DNA from: Dipteris shenzhenensis
Taxonomy: Eukaryota; Polypodiophyta; Polypodiopsida; Gleicheniales
Direction: 5' to 3' (one strand)
Length of the DNA stretch: 64,000 nucleotides
Assembly (NCBI GenBank): GCA_047967505.1
Contig: CM106538.1
Shown here: one piece after another, positions 11,587-23,640 of the stretch
Layout: each line of letters begins with the position of its first letter
How positions within the stretch are numbered: position 1 is the stretch's first letter
The notes under the pieces: generated by a model
Databases searched by the model: none
What the model saw: only the letters and a program-made list of their open reading frames with translations
Told to the model about the DNA's origin: nothing
Made by a program: the position numbers and the translations under genes

Positions 11587-14041
11587 GAGGTTAATACTTT
11601 AAACTATTGGTCGATGTTCTCATTTTCTTCTAATGAAAATAAAAGTCCTTATTTTTGTGTTTGTAGCACAGTCTCTTGACGTTCCACACATGCTTATTGA
11701 TAGTTCATCACTTGCTTTTGTATACAATTTTCAACCATATTCAAGAACACTTTGTTTACTTTCATATTGCAGTTCTTCCCAAAAGCTCAATGTCTCATCA
11801 TATGAGGCTCCTCAAAGGGTGAAGGTGAAGATAGAAGGTAGGATGGGTTTGCCTTAGTCATTGTCATTAAGAGTTGGACACATTTTTGTTGGTGGAGGAG
11901 AAAGATGTGATGGTGAAGGAGATGGACTTCCTTTTGGGTGTCTCGTCCTTGGAAGATATTACAATCAGTGTGGAGGTTGCTTTTGGTGCTAAGGCAGTGG
12001 CTCCTATTGTAGATGTGACCTTGCAATCTTGTGAGGGGATCGCTTGGGTGGCTCGCAAAGGTAGCTTAGGCTAGTCTAGTAGACCATCTACAAGCTTATC
12101 TTGTAATAAGCATAAATGTAGGCCAAGCTTGCAATCTAGTCGCACACCCATAGTGATCTTCAATAATAATGAGGCCCCAGCTCTAGGGGAAGCCTTCACG
12201 CTTTCTGAGGAGCTGATTGAGATAGTTAGACCTTATATATACTTAGGGTGCATCTTCATAGGCCATTAGGTTTACCATGAAACTAGTAGCATATGCACAA
12301 TTTTTTGAGAGGACATGCTTCCCTTTCCAAAACATATGGACTATGGAATCAGCTTTCTTCAAGCCAATTTATTGGTAAATAATATCAAAGAGTGAATGTA
12401 TATCTCTTTTTCAAGTCTTGGTAATAAGGCATTCCTAAGAAGCTGTAAAACTACGTGGCTAGAAGAGCTTATCACAAATTGCTAGAGGAGTGGCTCATTC
12501 TTTGTAGAAAGTGGCAAAGAGAAAGATTTTTATACTAGCATTAATAGCAGGGAATGCCACTCTTGCAAGTGCACAAGTATTTTGCTCAATGTTGTAGCTC
12601 TTAATGAGCCACTATTATAACTATCAATGAGCCACTACACCTCAGCCTTGAAAATGTCTTCTCGTTGGCCATGATTTTGACTAGGGGGTCACTATGTAAA
12701 AACCTCATATAGCATGTACGTTCGAGAGGTATCTAAAAGGACCCTACCTATGTATTTTTATAACCTTATACATGCCTTCTACAAAATTTGAGATGATAAA
12801 AGTCTCCCTTATGTATGGAAATTTTCACTTTTTGAATTTATGTATGTATATTTTATGTGACTATATAAAGATATAAAGCCCCTTCTGTTGGTTGCACATG
12901 CTATCTTACATATTGCTTAGGACCCCCTTTGCAATTTTGAAGTGTTGTAGCTTAGCTGCTCCCAAAACTTATAGTGCTAACTATAGGTTAGCCACTCCAC
13001 CTCGACCTTGCTGAAAACGTATTCTCGTTTGGTCAATATTTCGAAGTCTTAGAGCTCAGTTGTGTGCCCAAAACTTACTCAACTTTAGCACAAGCTGATC
13101 TTAAAGAAGACCCTCTTCCTACATGGCCATTGAAGAACAAACTAGCTTGAGTGAACAATTCTTGAAAGCCTGATATATACCACATTATCTCAAATCGTGG
13201 GTGTCTTTCCTATGGTGATTGATTAGAGCCGAAAAGATGTGCAAACAATAATGTATATTGCAACTATGTGGTCATCTCATACATAAAAAGGTTATGGAGA
13301 ACTTACTTTGTTATTTATTGGATGCTACTTGATTGGTTTGAATGGTGTCAGATATTGCTACTAGTTTGTATTAAATGGTGTAAGCCATTGCTACTAGTAT
13401 ATCATAAATGGTATAAAGCTTGGTTTGGTTGAATAATGTAAGGCATTGCTACTTGTCTGGATTAAAATTTTAAAATCTAAAACATTTCCCTCTTCTCTTC
13501 AAGTTTTCAAGACTCGACCAATCAATTGGAGGAGGATGAACAAAGATAACTCCACTACTCTCAAGAATAGCTTGCAAATCTGTTATCTAAAGGAATGCAT
13601 GCTAGATCAAATAGTCATTTCCATTCATCCATATGAGAGACGCATAAGATCTTGGAGATGGTGCACAACATGGTTGGAATCATAATCAAATAAACTAGAA
13701 GAGCACCATCAAGACTTAAAAAAGCAATTTATGTTTGTCAAAATATTTGCAAGGATTTGACAAAAATCCCAACCAAGATGTCCAAGGCATTGCAAGCATG
13801 GGAGTGGTGTTGAGGTGATAGGGCTAGGAGGAGGGGCAACGGGGGACAAAACTAGAGAAGGGGTGCAACAACAAAAACAAGTTATCAAGAAGTAGCTTGA
13901 GGTAAGCCCATTGTGGTCCTAGGATAGCCCCAAAATGCCTTTGAAGGAAGAAGGAGGGGCACAGAGGTAACACTGAGGTTGAGGGAAAGATAAGTGCAAC
14001 AAAGAAGAGGGACCTAGAGGGAACATGAAGGCTAAAGAAAA

Positions 14042-14044
<3 letters not shown>

Positions 14045-14100
<56 letters not shown>
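14045..14100. repeat. (GA)28 microsatellite
   Basis: Uninterrupted GA dinucleotides. Confidence 0.97.
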
Positions 14101-14103
<3 letters not shown>

Positions 14104-14405
14104 GAGCATAAGAGAGGCTAAGAGTGATGAGCATAGAAGATGATAATTTGAGAGAGGGAGCTTATGCGTGCCATGGAAAGAGGGCAGGGGAAACATGCAT
14201 TATTGTTTGCACAAAGCCATACAAGTTTTTGGATTTTAAATCGTGTGACCAGCTAATGCTCATAAGCTACCAAAAGTGCAATATATGAGCTTTCCCTCCC
14301 ATCATGTTAGCTAGTATTTGAGACAACCTATTGATTATTTGAGCCATTCTTCCAAGTCTTTAGGATCCTTGGTCTCCTCTTTGAAGCTCTAAACTATAAA
14401 CAAGT

Positions 14406-14463
14406 CTATGCCATGTACATTCATAATAGTGCTTCTACCATACCATATTGCACATAGCTCATG
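14406..14463. repeat. Left member of diverged direct repeat pair
   Basis: About 58 bp that match 21399-21456 at roughly 80 percent, same orientation. The pair flanks the block with the gypsy integrase and LINE remnants. Confidence 0.7.
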
Positions 14464-16190
14464 CCATGTACATGTTGGGTAGGCTTCTCTCCTATACTAT
14501 GAGCTGCCTCCCCCTCCCTTTGGTGCTCATGCCTCCCCTCCTCCTCCTCCATCCCACCTCTCCTCCTACTCCTGCACCCTCTCCCTCCTACCTTTGCACC
14601 ACTTCTTCTCCCCCACCCCATTTGTCGCCTTCTCCCCCTCCTGTCATGTAGTCGTTGCTACCCGCATGGGCTTGTGGGTTGTGTTGGCCCTTTCAGCCCC
14701 CCCTCATGTTTAGCCATCATGCCCCATAGGGTTGTTTGTTGTGCCCACCAACGACGAGATGGAGGCCGACCTCTAGCCGCCTCTATCGCATGCTCTCAAG
14801 CTGCCTCAAGGGCTGCCCCTTGAGCTACCTATGTAGTAGGAGGCCAAGCATTGGCCTTAGCTTCGTGTTACTCATCAGTAAAGTCAAGCTCGAAACACCT
14901 TTATCAACTCAAGTGGTGGTGGGTAGTGTGTTGGATGCTTGTTGGCCTCTTCCCTTTCAGCTTTGAGGCTACTTGCAAGGCTTGGCCCTCGTGGTGTAAG
15001 GGATTCATTGGTAGCTTTTGGGCTAACCCTCAGGAGCCTTTTTTGTGCTAGGGCTCATGGAGAATTGGTAATGGGCATTCTCCGATGGTGTTTTTTAGAG
15101 GGCTATGGGGTTTCCTTTTTCCTCTTGCCTTTTCTTTTCATTCCACTCAAGCAACAAAGAGCGAGTTTCTCTCTTTTTTGGGTTTTGAGTCTTGGCAATG
15201 ACCTTTGGTCTAGCAAGAGGAGCTCAAATGGCAGCATCCTCGACTCCCTCAGTTGTCAAGATTTGCTTATCCCCATAAGACTAGCAATAGGTGAAAAAAT
15301 CAATGCAAACTCTTCAGGACAGAGTAGTAGTGGGCATGATAGTGGAGCTCACACCCACGAGAAGGTAGGTTTGTGATGGATCCGAGTGAGTTTAGTGTTG
15401 GAGGGTGACCACATCTAGGAAGGTCACCATCTATGGCAGGGGGTCTTCCTCCTCCAATTAACCTCCCTCAACACTTCCTAGGCCCTCATAGAGAAGAGCC
15501 CCCTTCCTTTAGGCCCGCACTTGATTTACTTCATTCCATGATACCATGCATCACGTGCTCTGCTTCTCTATGACGCTGCACTTCCCAAGGCTCTTAAAGG
15601 AGTATCAAGCAATTCTCCACTCCATAGGTCAAGATTTTGGCACGGATTGACAATAGCTTTCAATGGTAGCATGGGTCCCCCAGCTCAATTGATAGTGGCG
15701 CACCTAAAGACCCTCCCAAAGGAGATCTTCCTTGAGATGCTTGATGGTAGAGAGTTTAGGCAGTAGATCAAGATCCTTAGATTACTAGGACAGTTTATGT
15801 TGGAGGCCGATGGGTCATCTAGCCTGCAAGTGTCAGTGAGGTGAGGGCAGGGCCCTGTCTCACCCCTAACAAAAGCAGTAAGCTGCTTGTCCAACATGAG
15901 TTTAGTGAGCAAATGGATTCCTAGCCCCCCCTAGGTGGAGCCCTTGGGGGGGAGCCCAGACCAAGGTGAAACATAAGAGATTTGGCAATAGGGCCAAGCA
16001 AAACCATAGGTGGCATGATAGACGTTGTGAACGCAAGATGGTAGAGGATGAGACTGAGCCCCTGCCACATCGAAAGCAGTCAGAGGAGGGTCTACAGATC
16101 ATCATCAAACTCTAGAAGAGGATACCTTCTTTAACTCTAGCCCCCTAACAGCAAGAGCCCCGAGCGCTGTGGTACTGGCACCCTAGCAGT
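14464..16190. other. Unassigned, possibly decayed retroelement interior
   Basis: The plus strand holds proline/serine-rich frames at 14448-14651 and a 145-codon open stretch at 14939-15376 without family likeness. As the region leads directly into a Ty3/gypsy integrase remnant on the same strand, it may be the decayed pol/gag of that element, or the ORF1 of the LINE further down. I cannot choose between these. Confidence 0.35.
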
Positions 16191-16204
16191 TCCTTGGTGA
16201 GATG

Positions 16205-16800
16205 CTGCAATATCTATCATAGGGAATCTTTCTTGAGTACATGCCCAAGGGTAAGCATAGACTGTTGGCTTTAAAGGCTTGGAAGTACAATTTGATTGAT
16301 GGTCAATTATATTACCAAGGTGCAAATGGAGTGCTAAGGTAATGGGTCCTACCACATGAATGAGAAGTCATACTTATGGAGGCACATACATGGCCAAGTA
16401 GAGGTCACTTTAGTGGCAAGTTGACTACTCTAAAGGTTTTGCAGGTATGTTTATTGTGGAGCATTTTGTTCAAAGACGCACTTGCTTGGTGCGTGGAATG
16501 TGATGTTTGTTAACAAGGATATTGATTCCATAGGATCACATGCCATTACATCCAAGCCAGCCATGGGAGCTTGGAAGCACTTCAAAAATGGGACTTGGAT
16601 TACATGGGTGCTTTTAAAAAATGCAGCATAGTACACACATTACAAGCACATCCTTGTGGCTATAGATTATGCTATCAAGCAGGTAGAATCCAAAGCCTTG
16701 CAGGATAATTTGGCTTGTAGCATAGACAAGTTCCTTTGTAATAATATTATATAAGTCGACCCTGACCCCATCAACCTTTGTAGTGTGGTCATAGAGCTGA
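16205..16800 (+). pseudogene. Ty3/gypsy integrase remnant
   Basis: Reading plus-strand frames shows ALKAWKYNLIDGQLYYQG, then GHFSGKLTTLKVLQ, LFKDALAWCVECDVC (HHCC zinc-binding pattern) and, in a shifted frame, WDLDYMGAF followed by HILVAIDYAIKQVESKALQD. The last segment matches the ATDY-KWVEAKAL core signature common in Tat/Athila-type gypsy integrases, so this is a different lineage from the element at 1-3.6 kb. Stops and frameshifts are many. The core ends in noncoding-looking sequence at about 16800, and neither RT nor LTRs can be identified around it. Confidence 0.7.
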
Positions 16801-17599
16801 AGCTTGTAAAATTGTAGCATTGCACAGATGTCTCTTTGAACGTGGAGTAGCAAGAGCAGAGCTCGTGGACCTGCATAGATCACGGAGAGATTGGTGTGAT
16901 TGCTTGGGCCATATTGTTGAGAGAAAATTTTCCTTTTAAACCAAAAGAAGGGTTCTACCACCAGAACCCTCATCCCCCCTTCCCTCCCCTCCACCCACCC
17001 TTTGTTGTAGTGACCCTCACCACTCACCCCCTTGCCTCCCTACCCCCCCTTCTTCTTCCCCGCTCCTCATGCCGCAACAGAGCTAGCCTCCTCCTTCGCT
17101 TCCTCTTGTCTTCCCTTGAATGCTCGCCTGCCCTCAAGCTCTTAAGGAAGGGCGGGGTTGAGTCATCTTCCCCCTTTGTAGTAGCTGAGGCCTTCTCTTC
17201 TAAGCCCCATGCCTCTCTTACTCTTTCACATGACTCGACTTCTTTGCAGACTCTAGTGTCAGGAGGTTTATTTTCCTAGTCCTAGATCCAAAGCCCTACC
17301 CTGAGCAACCCTTTCCCTGGAGGCTTGGATCGCGGAACTACCTTGAGATCCCCAATGAGTAGTACCCCCTTGCACTTGGGATGACGGTTACGATTATGTA
17401 GCCTTGCGAAGGGGAATCCATTGGCATGGTGGGGTCCTACACTTGAGCATTTTTGGGGGTCCAACTTTGCCACCACAGGAGAAGAGAAGTGGACCTCCAC
17501 CCTCTTCGTATGCAGTTAGAGGTAGGGATCCGTGGTGGCAAGAGGAAGAGTTCACCAGGCCCTCAAGTAGCCTCTACTTCTCCTTGGGACAGAGGAGCC

Positions 17600-17790
17600 T
17601 TGATAGCTTGTTAAAGCGAATTGATAGATTGTACGTTGGGGATTGGGCAATTCTTAGGGGAGGCTCTATTAGCATCATCGCAAAAGGCATGATGATGCCC
17701 TATAACTCCTCGATAGTGCTCCACTTTGAGCAACCCTGTCAGGGCCTTCCCCAAAGAGGGGTTTACTTCCAGATGCACTACTACTAGAGG
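17600..17790 (+). pseudogene. LINE endonuclease C-terminal fragment
   Basis: The open frame reads RIDRLYVGDWAI followed by a Gly-Gly-Ser-Ile strand and then IVLHF. This fits the plant LINE endonuclease end, where R-x-D-R-x-Y-V precedes the final SDH motif; here the SDH triad is replaced (MPYNSS), so it could not cut DNA. It lies about 1 kb upstream of the RT remnant on the same strand. Confidence 0.6.
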
Positions 17791-18779
17791 AGGAGGTGTA
17801 GCAAGTAGTAGCCCAAGGAGGAGCCTAGGGCGGGTTGGTCTTTGTCTCATCTTTGTGGGTGGTAGATGCAATCCTTTGGAGCAGTGAGGAGTTTCACTCC
17901 CAGGCAGGGCAATGGAGACTTGCTTTGTAGGAGTGAGAGCGCGAGCCTTGAGATGGGACCTAGCCTCCATAGCTTGCTTTGTAGGAGTGAGAGCAAGCCT
18001 TGAGATGGGACCTAGCCTCCATAGAGAGACTCGGAGAGTAGGTCTCTGGTTTCGAGTGAATTAGATATCGTTATGAGTGCATGAGGTTGGAGCTTCATGA
18101 CACTGAGGACAAATGGACTGAGTATTCTTACCATTCTGTGAGGGCCAGATGGGTACAGTAGGGAGATAACATGACCAAACAATTCTTCTAGCTCACAGGG
18201 CCACATTCAATTAGGTCACATGTGCAATCCCATGGGACAAATGCACAAGACCCACAAGAGATCTTGGAGTTGACCATTGACTTCTATCGGCAATTGTTCT
18301 AGTTTGAGGTGATTGTAGTAGCTTGAGAGGTGGTTTGGGCATAGGTCCCGATAGGAGTTGAGGGGAGCTTATGCAGATGGTTAATGGACCACTTCATTGA
18401 GGAGGAGCATTGGTAACCTCTCCATGCTCTGCCTTCCCATAAGTGCCGAGAAGTAGATGGACGGACCCCGATCTTCTTTCATTGTTTTTGGGAGAACATC
18501 CTCACCCCCCTTCGGTTAGCGTGCCAGGAGATCTTTGATTTAGGTTCACTCCCTTAGTCCCTAAGCCGCGGGTGGAGTTGCTTGATCGGGATAGGTGAGA
18601 TTCATCATTAGAGACCGATTACCATACACGACACTGCATACAAGATCTTGGCCAAGGTATTGAGCTTGTAGTTGTGGCGCCACCTTCTAGATATAATCCA
18701 TGACACTCAGACTAGAGAAGGTAGTATCCTAGACAAAATCTTCACATTTTGGAAGGCCATGGACTAGGCCAAGGATCTT

Positions 18780-19560
18780 GCTATTCTTCTCTTGGACTTC
18801 AAGAAGGCTTATGATAGGGTGGAATGTTTCTTCTTGGAGGGCACTACGCAGAGGGCACTATGCAGAGGATGGGTTTCTTCGAGAGATGGATCAAAGGGGC
18901 CTCAGCTTTATATGCTGGCTCTAGCTAGATGGTCATTGGCGGACACGCGGGAGAGGCTTTTTGGCTTTCGCACTCGATTCTCAATAGGGTTGTCCCCTTG
19001 CCCCCTTCCTCTTCCTCTTCTCAGCCTTTGCCAAGAGGAGGAGCTTCTGGAGTCAGGGTTTGTGGATGACACAGCCTTATATGTGGAGGGTTGTGTTGCA
19101 AGCCTTGAGGCGGCAGTGAGGGGAGCCTTGACCATCTATGTGAGGCCTCTAGGGTGAGGATCAGCTGGACCAAATCTATTGGCTTTTTCATAGGCACAAA
19201 GGAGGTTCAGGAGGACCAAGCCTTTGCCTTTCGATGGATTTCATGAGGGCAGACAACAAGATACCTAGGATGCCAGGTGGGGATCAACATATCCATAGGA
19301 AGCAAATAGCCCCCGTCCTTTGTGTTCGATGCAAGTTTTTGTTTTGGAGCTCCGCCAAAGTTTCCTTAGCAAGTACTATGCTAGGTCCTCCTTGCCACAA
19401 CTTGTTATACAGCCTCTTGTTGGTGCTTTTAAACAGGATGCATGGACAACTCAAACTCTTGGTTCAAAAATTTCCTTGGGGAGGTTTGGAGGGCACACAG
19501 AGGATGGCGTGCACCAAACTAGAGCTAGAGTTACTTGGCAAACAATTATTCTACAGTAAG
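18780..19560 (+). pseudogene. LINE reverse transcriptase remnant
   Basis: The plus strand reads LLDFKKAYDRVE (first catalytic Asp block), a decayed helix region, then FVDDTALYVEG (FADD block with A to V) and, in another frame, TRYLGCQVGINIS, the YLG block. The order is that of plant LINE RT. Frameshifts occur between the first block and FVDD, and several stops interrupt the thumb region. Copies RNA in active elements; this copy cannot be functional. Confidence 0.85.
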
Positions 19561-21398
19561 CATGAGGAGGGCTAGATATCATGATCCAAAGATGCAGAAT
19601 AGAGTCCTTTTGGGAAAGCTAGTGGTCCATGGTCTCACCCTAGGTACAAAGCCCTAAAAGCTGCTTATCTAGAGAGGTATCCTCAAGAACACCCCCCGCA
19701 CAGGCAGATAGCGGCAACAGTCCCATAGATGGGTCTTCTCGGAGGCCCCTCTCATGGGGAGAGGCTCCTCTATGATGTAGAGTCTTTACAAGGTTTGGTG
19801 GAGGTTGTATGGGGGACTTATTCGAGCTAGTCCCTCATGTAAGGAAGAGTTTGAGAGACAGCTAGCTGTTTAGCACCCTGAGATTAAAGATAAAAAGGGG
19901 TTGCATGCTTGGGCAACATACACACATTGGTTGGACAAAGTGGGACAGGGTCCCAGCTAGGCTCTTCAGGGCCTGGAGGCAACCCTCGCAAGTAGCAGAG
20001 GATAGGATGCAAGCACTGGACCACTTGAGAAGGGTGGCTACTTGGGTGACATAGATTGATGCAATGATCTTGAACTCATGGTGGGAGGGGCTACTCAATC
20101 CTTGGAAACCCTCCTATTGGTCCACAATTCTCACATGCAGGCATTCCCCTCAAAGTGCGCTTCTTTCAAGAGTCCCTTGGATCTAATCATCGCAGATTTT
20201 ATAGAGGAGGGCTAGGTCATAGCCTGTAGGCCAAACGCTGGGGGACGAGGAGCTCCTGGATGCCTTAGAGTGACAAAGGATCATGGCAGTGGGGCGTTTG
20301 GATAGGGAGTGGCACATTGATCCAGTCTTAGTCTTATCAAGTTCAGAGGGTGTAGCCTGGCATCTTTGGCTCTAGGAGGGGCACCCCTTTGTGATCTTTA
20401 ATGGTAGTCAGGAGAGTGGTTCTAGCCTACGCGTGTAGGGCTCTTAGGATAGGGTGGAGGATGTACCCTTCTTCTCCTACACAACATGCATTAGATGCAA
20501 TATTCAGTGAAGGTAGCAGCCTGAACACCTTTGAGGGCACGACACTCGTTGGAGCAAGATGTTCCCCTTGGGAGGTAAGTTCCTATTTTTGGCCACGTTT
20601 GTGGGCCATCCTTAGGCCATGGAAGATCTCGTATTTCTTCTAGATGGTGGCCCATGGGGCCCTGCCCATTCGACCTTGGTTGGAGCAATAATGCATGGGA
20701 TGGCTGTTGTCACTGCTGTGCTCGAGACGATCCCATAGTGTCTTTGGGATTGTATAACAGCATAGAGGATTTGGGTAGCACGGTAAGGGTTGTAGCCAGT
20801 ACACAGAGGAGGCAACGAGACCTCACTTGGGGGATGGTGGGGCCTGGCTCACAAAGAGGGGTCATGCTCTCTGTATTGATCTAGTTTCTTCCGTGTACAA
20901 GATTAGAGGCTAAAAGGTTTCTCGGATTGAGATCAAGGATGCAGTTCCTCCTTCACAGGCTCGCTCGATTATTTCTCGGGAGGATAGTGTATGAGATGTG
21001 GCCATCATTACTGCCTAGCACATTTGGGTCACCAGATGTAGTAAGGTGATGGGAGGTTAGCAGGTCCCTCTGACGGCTACAGTCATTGCCATTTGGTAGG
21101 ATAATACGTTTACCTTATGCTCCATTTGGGAGCATGGTACCCTAGGCTCATGTGCGACCATTGAGAGGCGGGAGCCTTTTAGCAAGCCTTGGCCTACAAG
21201 CATCTTCTACATTCTTTCTAGAAGAGGTATTCGCTAGATGTATAGGTCCCACCACCTTGACTGTTAGCCCCGCATTTTGAGGGACCCTAGGTAGTGTGTT
21301 AGGCCCTACAGAATCTGGCTTGGTTAATAACTGGTTTCCTCTCTTGTATTCACCTTCAACAAAGCATTAATAGAAGGTTCCTTTTTTTGAAAAAAAGA

Positions 21399-21456
21399 AT
21401 GCCCTGTACATGCTCAATACCGCTTCTGCCATAACATGGTGCACCTAGCTCATGAG
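21399..21456. repeat. Right member of diverged direct repeat pair
   Basis: Matches 14406-14463 at about 80 percent in the same orientation. It follows directly after a T-run/A-run (21382-21396) that looks like a LINE tail. Confidence 0.7.
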
Positions 21457-22890
21457 TAGCTAAATAGTCAGAGAAAGACAAGTCTTTTTTTATATCGACT
21501 GATAAGGCTATGTAGTTATGGTCCAACTTTTGAAGGAGCATCAATGTTTTGTTGCTTTTGTGCTAGTGGAGAATATATTCTTCCCTTTATGGGCAACTCT
21601 TAGCATTTAAATTTGTTTCAATACATGTGCACCAATAAATTTTATCTACCTATTGCAATGATATAAGTTGCAAGTTTCCCTCTCTCATCTATTTTATGGT
21701 TTAGATATGGATTCCATCAATCAAAATACCATGGCACTATTTCTTACTTCAATTTGCTTCTATACCATGAAGAAACCTTCAACAAAAATGTTCAGTCTAA
21801 GGCTCTTAAAGACTCCATTTTTGGCCACCAACATAGCCACCGAGAATCCCCTCTCATTTGACTAGTTCAAGTCTAGTGCTCCATGGTCAAGAATCTCCAT
21901 TGACCATGCATTTTTATGAGCCACTACCAAGTGATGAACCCCATTTTGTTAGACCTTGTTGATTATGATAGAGTCTTTTTGCCAACAATAACTTATGCAA
22001 ATGATCTTGGTAGCCAAGCTTTACACTTGTAGGAGGGTAGCTTTTATTGCTTTTATCTTTGAATTCATATATGATTTATATGATGCCAATGACCATGCAT
22101 CTTATGTTTGATAAGATGGAAAACTAAATGCAATGTAAAGAAGCATTTAGGTGGTTTAGACCAAAAGTGGGAAGATTTAATTCCAAATCAACTGCTAGGC
22201 TAATGTAAACAAAATCTTGTGCATCAATTTGGTCATATGCAAATGCAATATCACAAAATGAGGGAAGATGATCAATGCAATGATGATACAAACTAATGAT
22301 GAGGAATATGAACAATGATGAATGCAATGAAACTAGGGGTTTGATGAATTACTATATGTCCTAGTTAACCAATTTGAAACAACAAACAAGAGTTGATGGT
22401 GGATGCTAGCCTTATTCCTTTGCAACATTGTAATTGCATAAAAAGAAACAATAAATAGAGTGTCTCAACTCTCGAGTTTATAATTAATAAGCAACATTAC
22501 CTCATAATGAATGGTTGAATTTTCATCACTTTTGCATAGAATGTGGTTGAGATGAAAAATAGTTTTAGTAGACAAACATTTTATGAGATAACAAAAAACA
22601 TTTAGCAAATCACAATAAACGAATTTCAAGTTCTCTCGAGCAAAGATAGTGCCATAAACATGAGAAACTAAGATTCACGAATTTGGAATAGAAAACATAT
22701 GCTTTGTGTGTTTTTCATGAGCTTTGGTAAAGCCAAACCATTCAACATTGAGAAAGTCATCTTTAGCTCATTGACGCTATATTGTATGAAGATGCATTCC
22801 AAGCTAATTAACTACATAGCAATAGAAAAAGGAAGGCTAAGATAGGATTTTGGAGGAGCTTTTTAAAGTTTCTTTTTTAAAATAGAAATA
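21457..22890. other. Unassigned AT-rich region
   Basis: No frame longer than about 70 codons and no recognisable motif on either strand. The sequence is AT-rich with no clear internal repeat. Confidence 0.5.
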
Positions 22891-22893
22891 AGG

Positions 22894-22904
22894 AGTGTGT
22901 GTGT

Positions 22905-22945
<41 letters not shown>
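22894..22945. repeat. Compound (GT)n(CT)n microsatellite
   Basis: About 8 GT units run into about 18 CT units. Confidence 0.95.
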
Positions 22946-22948
<3 letters not shown>

Positions 22949-23181
22949 ATGGATCAATCAATCAATCAAAATTTCCCCATCCTTTGTATGATCCAATGAG
23001 GGAAGGAAGCACTCATGAAGCAATGAGCTATAATTATGTCCATATACTTTTTGGCCTTCCCCAATGGGTAGGCCTTAGTAATCGTTTGGCCTCCAAAGAG
23101 AAAAATCAAGTATTTGGTTATTTTTATATACATGTTTTTTTGGCATGCATCGATTGGAGGAGCATGTGATGAAATTCTCCA

Positions 23182-23302
23182 CCTCTCTCTCTCACTCTTT
23201 CTCTCTCTCTCTCTCTCTCTCCTCTTCTTCTTCTTCATCCCTTCAAATCTTCCACTTTTTTCTCCTCGTCTTTTGTGCTCTTTCTCTCTCTCTCTCTGCT
23301 TT
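23182..23302. repeat. CT-rich low-complexity tract
   Basis: Dense CT, CTTCTT and CTCTCT runs with some interruptions. It lies downstream of the 3' end of the minus-strand membrane-protein gene. Confidence 0.9.
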
Positions 23303-23640
23303 CTGTGCTTGCAATTCGCGCCCTTTTCCGCTCACCATCTGGGGCGGCCACATGAATGAACCACATGAATGAAACTCAGCTTGTTTTTAACACCCACGCA
23401 CTCACACATGGACAACTATGAGGGGCACATGAGTCTTTGTGGCATACGTTGAAAGGCAATAGGCTTCCTTCTCGGAGGCGACTCGCAAGAAGTCGCTTAG
23501 GTGGGCGAGAGCCCAAACCGCTTGACTTGCAGGTGCTCTACATTTAGTTGATGCGGATAGAGAATTAGAGAGGTAGAACCAAGTTACATCGTCTCCTCTA
23601 AGTTGCGGATAGGGAATTAGAGAGGTAGAACGAAATTACA

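Larger units (their letters stand above)
9870..14040. other. Unassigned region between LINE remnants
   Basis: Apart from the tandem duplication at 10548-10880 and the TG microsatellite at 11549-11584, I recognise no gene here. Two weak direct repeats of about 50 bp are seen (12626-12676 and 12983-13037, sharing the AGCCACTMCACCTC type start), and a short AATGGTGTAAGCCATTGC-type repeat occurs three or four times at 13340-13450. Open frames are under 130 codons and show no family likeness. Confidence 0.5.
17400..20300 (+). mobile_element. LINE remnant (endonuclease and RT), plus strand
   Basis: An endonuclease C-terminal segment at about 17600-17730 and RT blocks at about 18780-19560 lie in order on the plus strand. 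Between them is a decayed linker. Downstream, to about 20300, frames keep a LINE-like tryptophan-rich look but are full of stops. A T-run/A-run (TTTTTTTGAAAAAAA) at about 21382-21396 may mark the 3' end. The element is inactive. Confidence 0.75.

Noticed and set aside
14448-14651. Proline-rich frame that might be a cell-wall protein
   Set aside because: Short, no signal peptide, no Ser-Pro4 periodicity, and in C-rich DNA.
23114-23372. Leu/Ser-rich frames that look like signal peptides
   Set aside because: They derive from the CT microsatellite, not from a gene.
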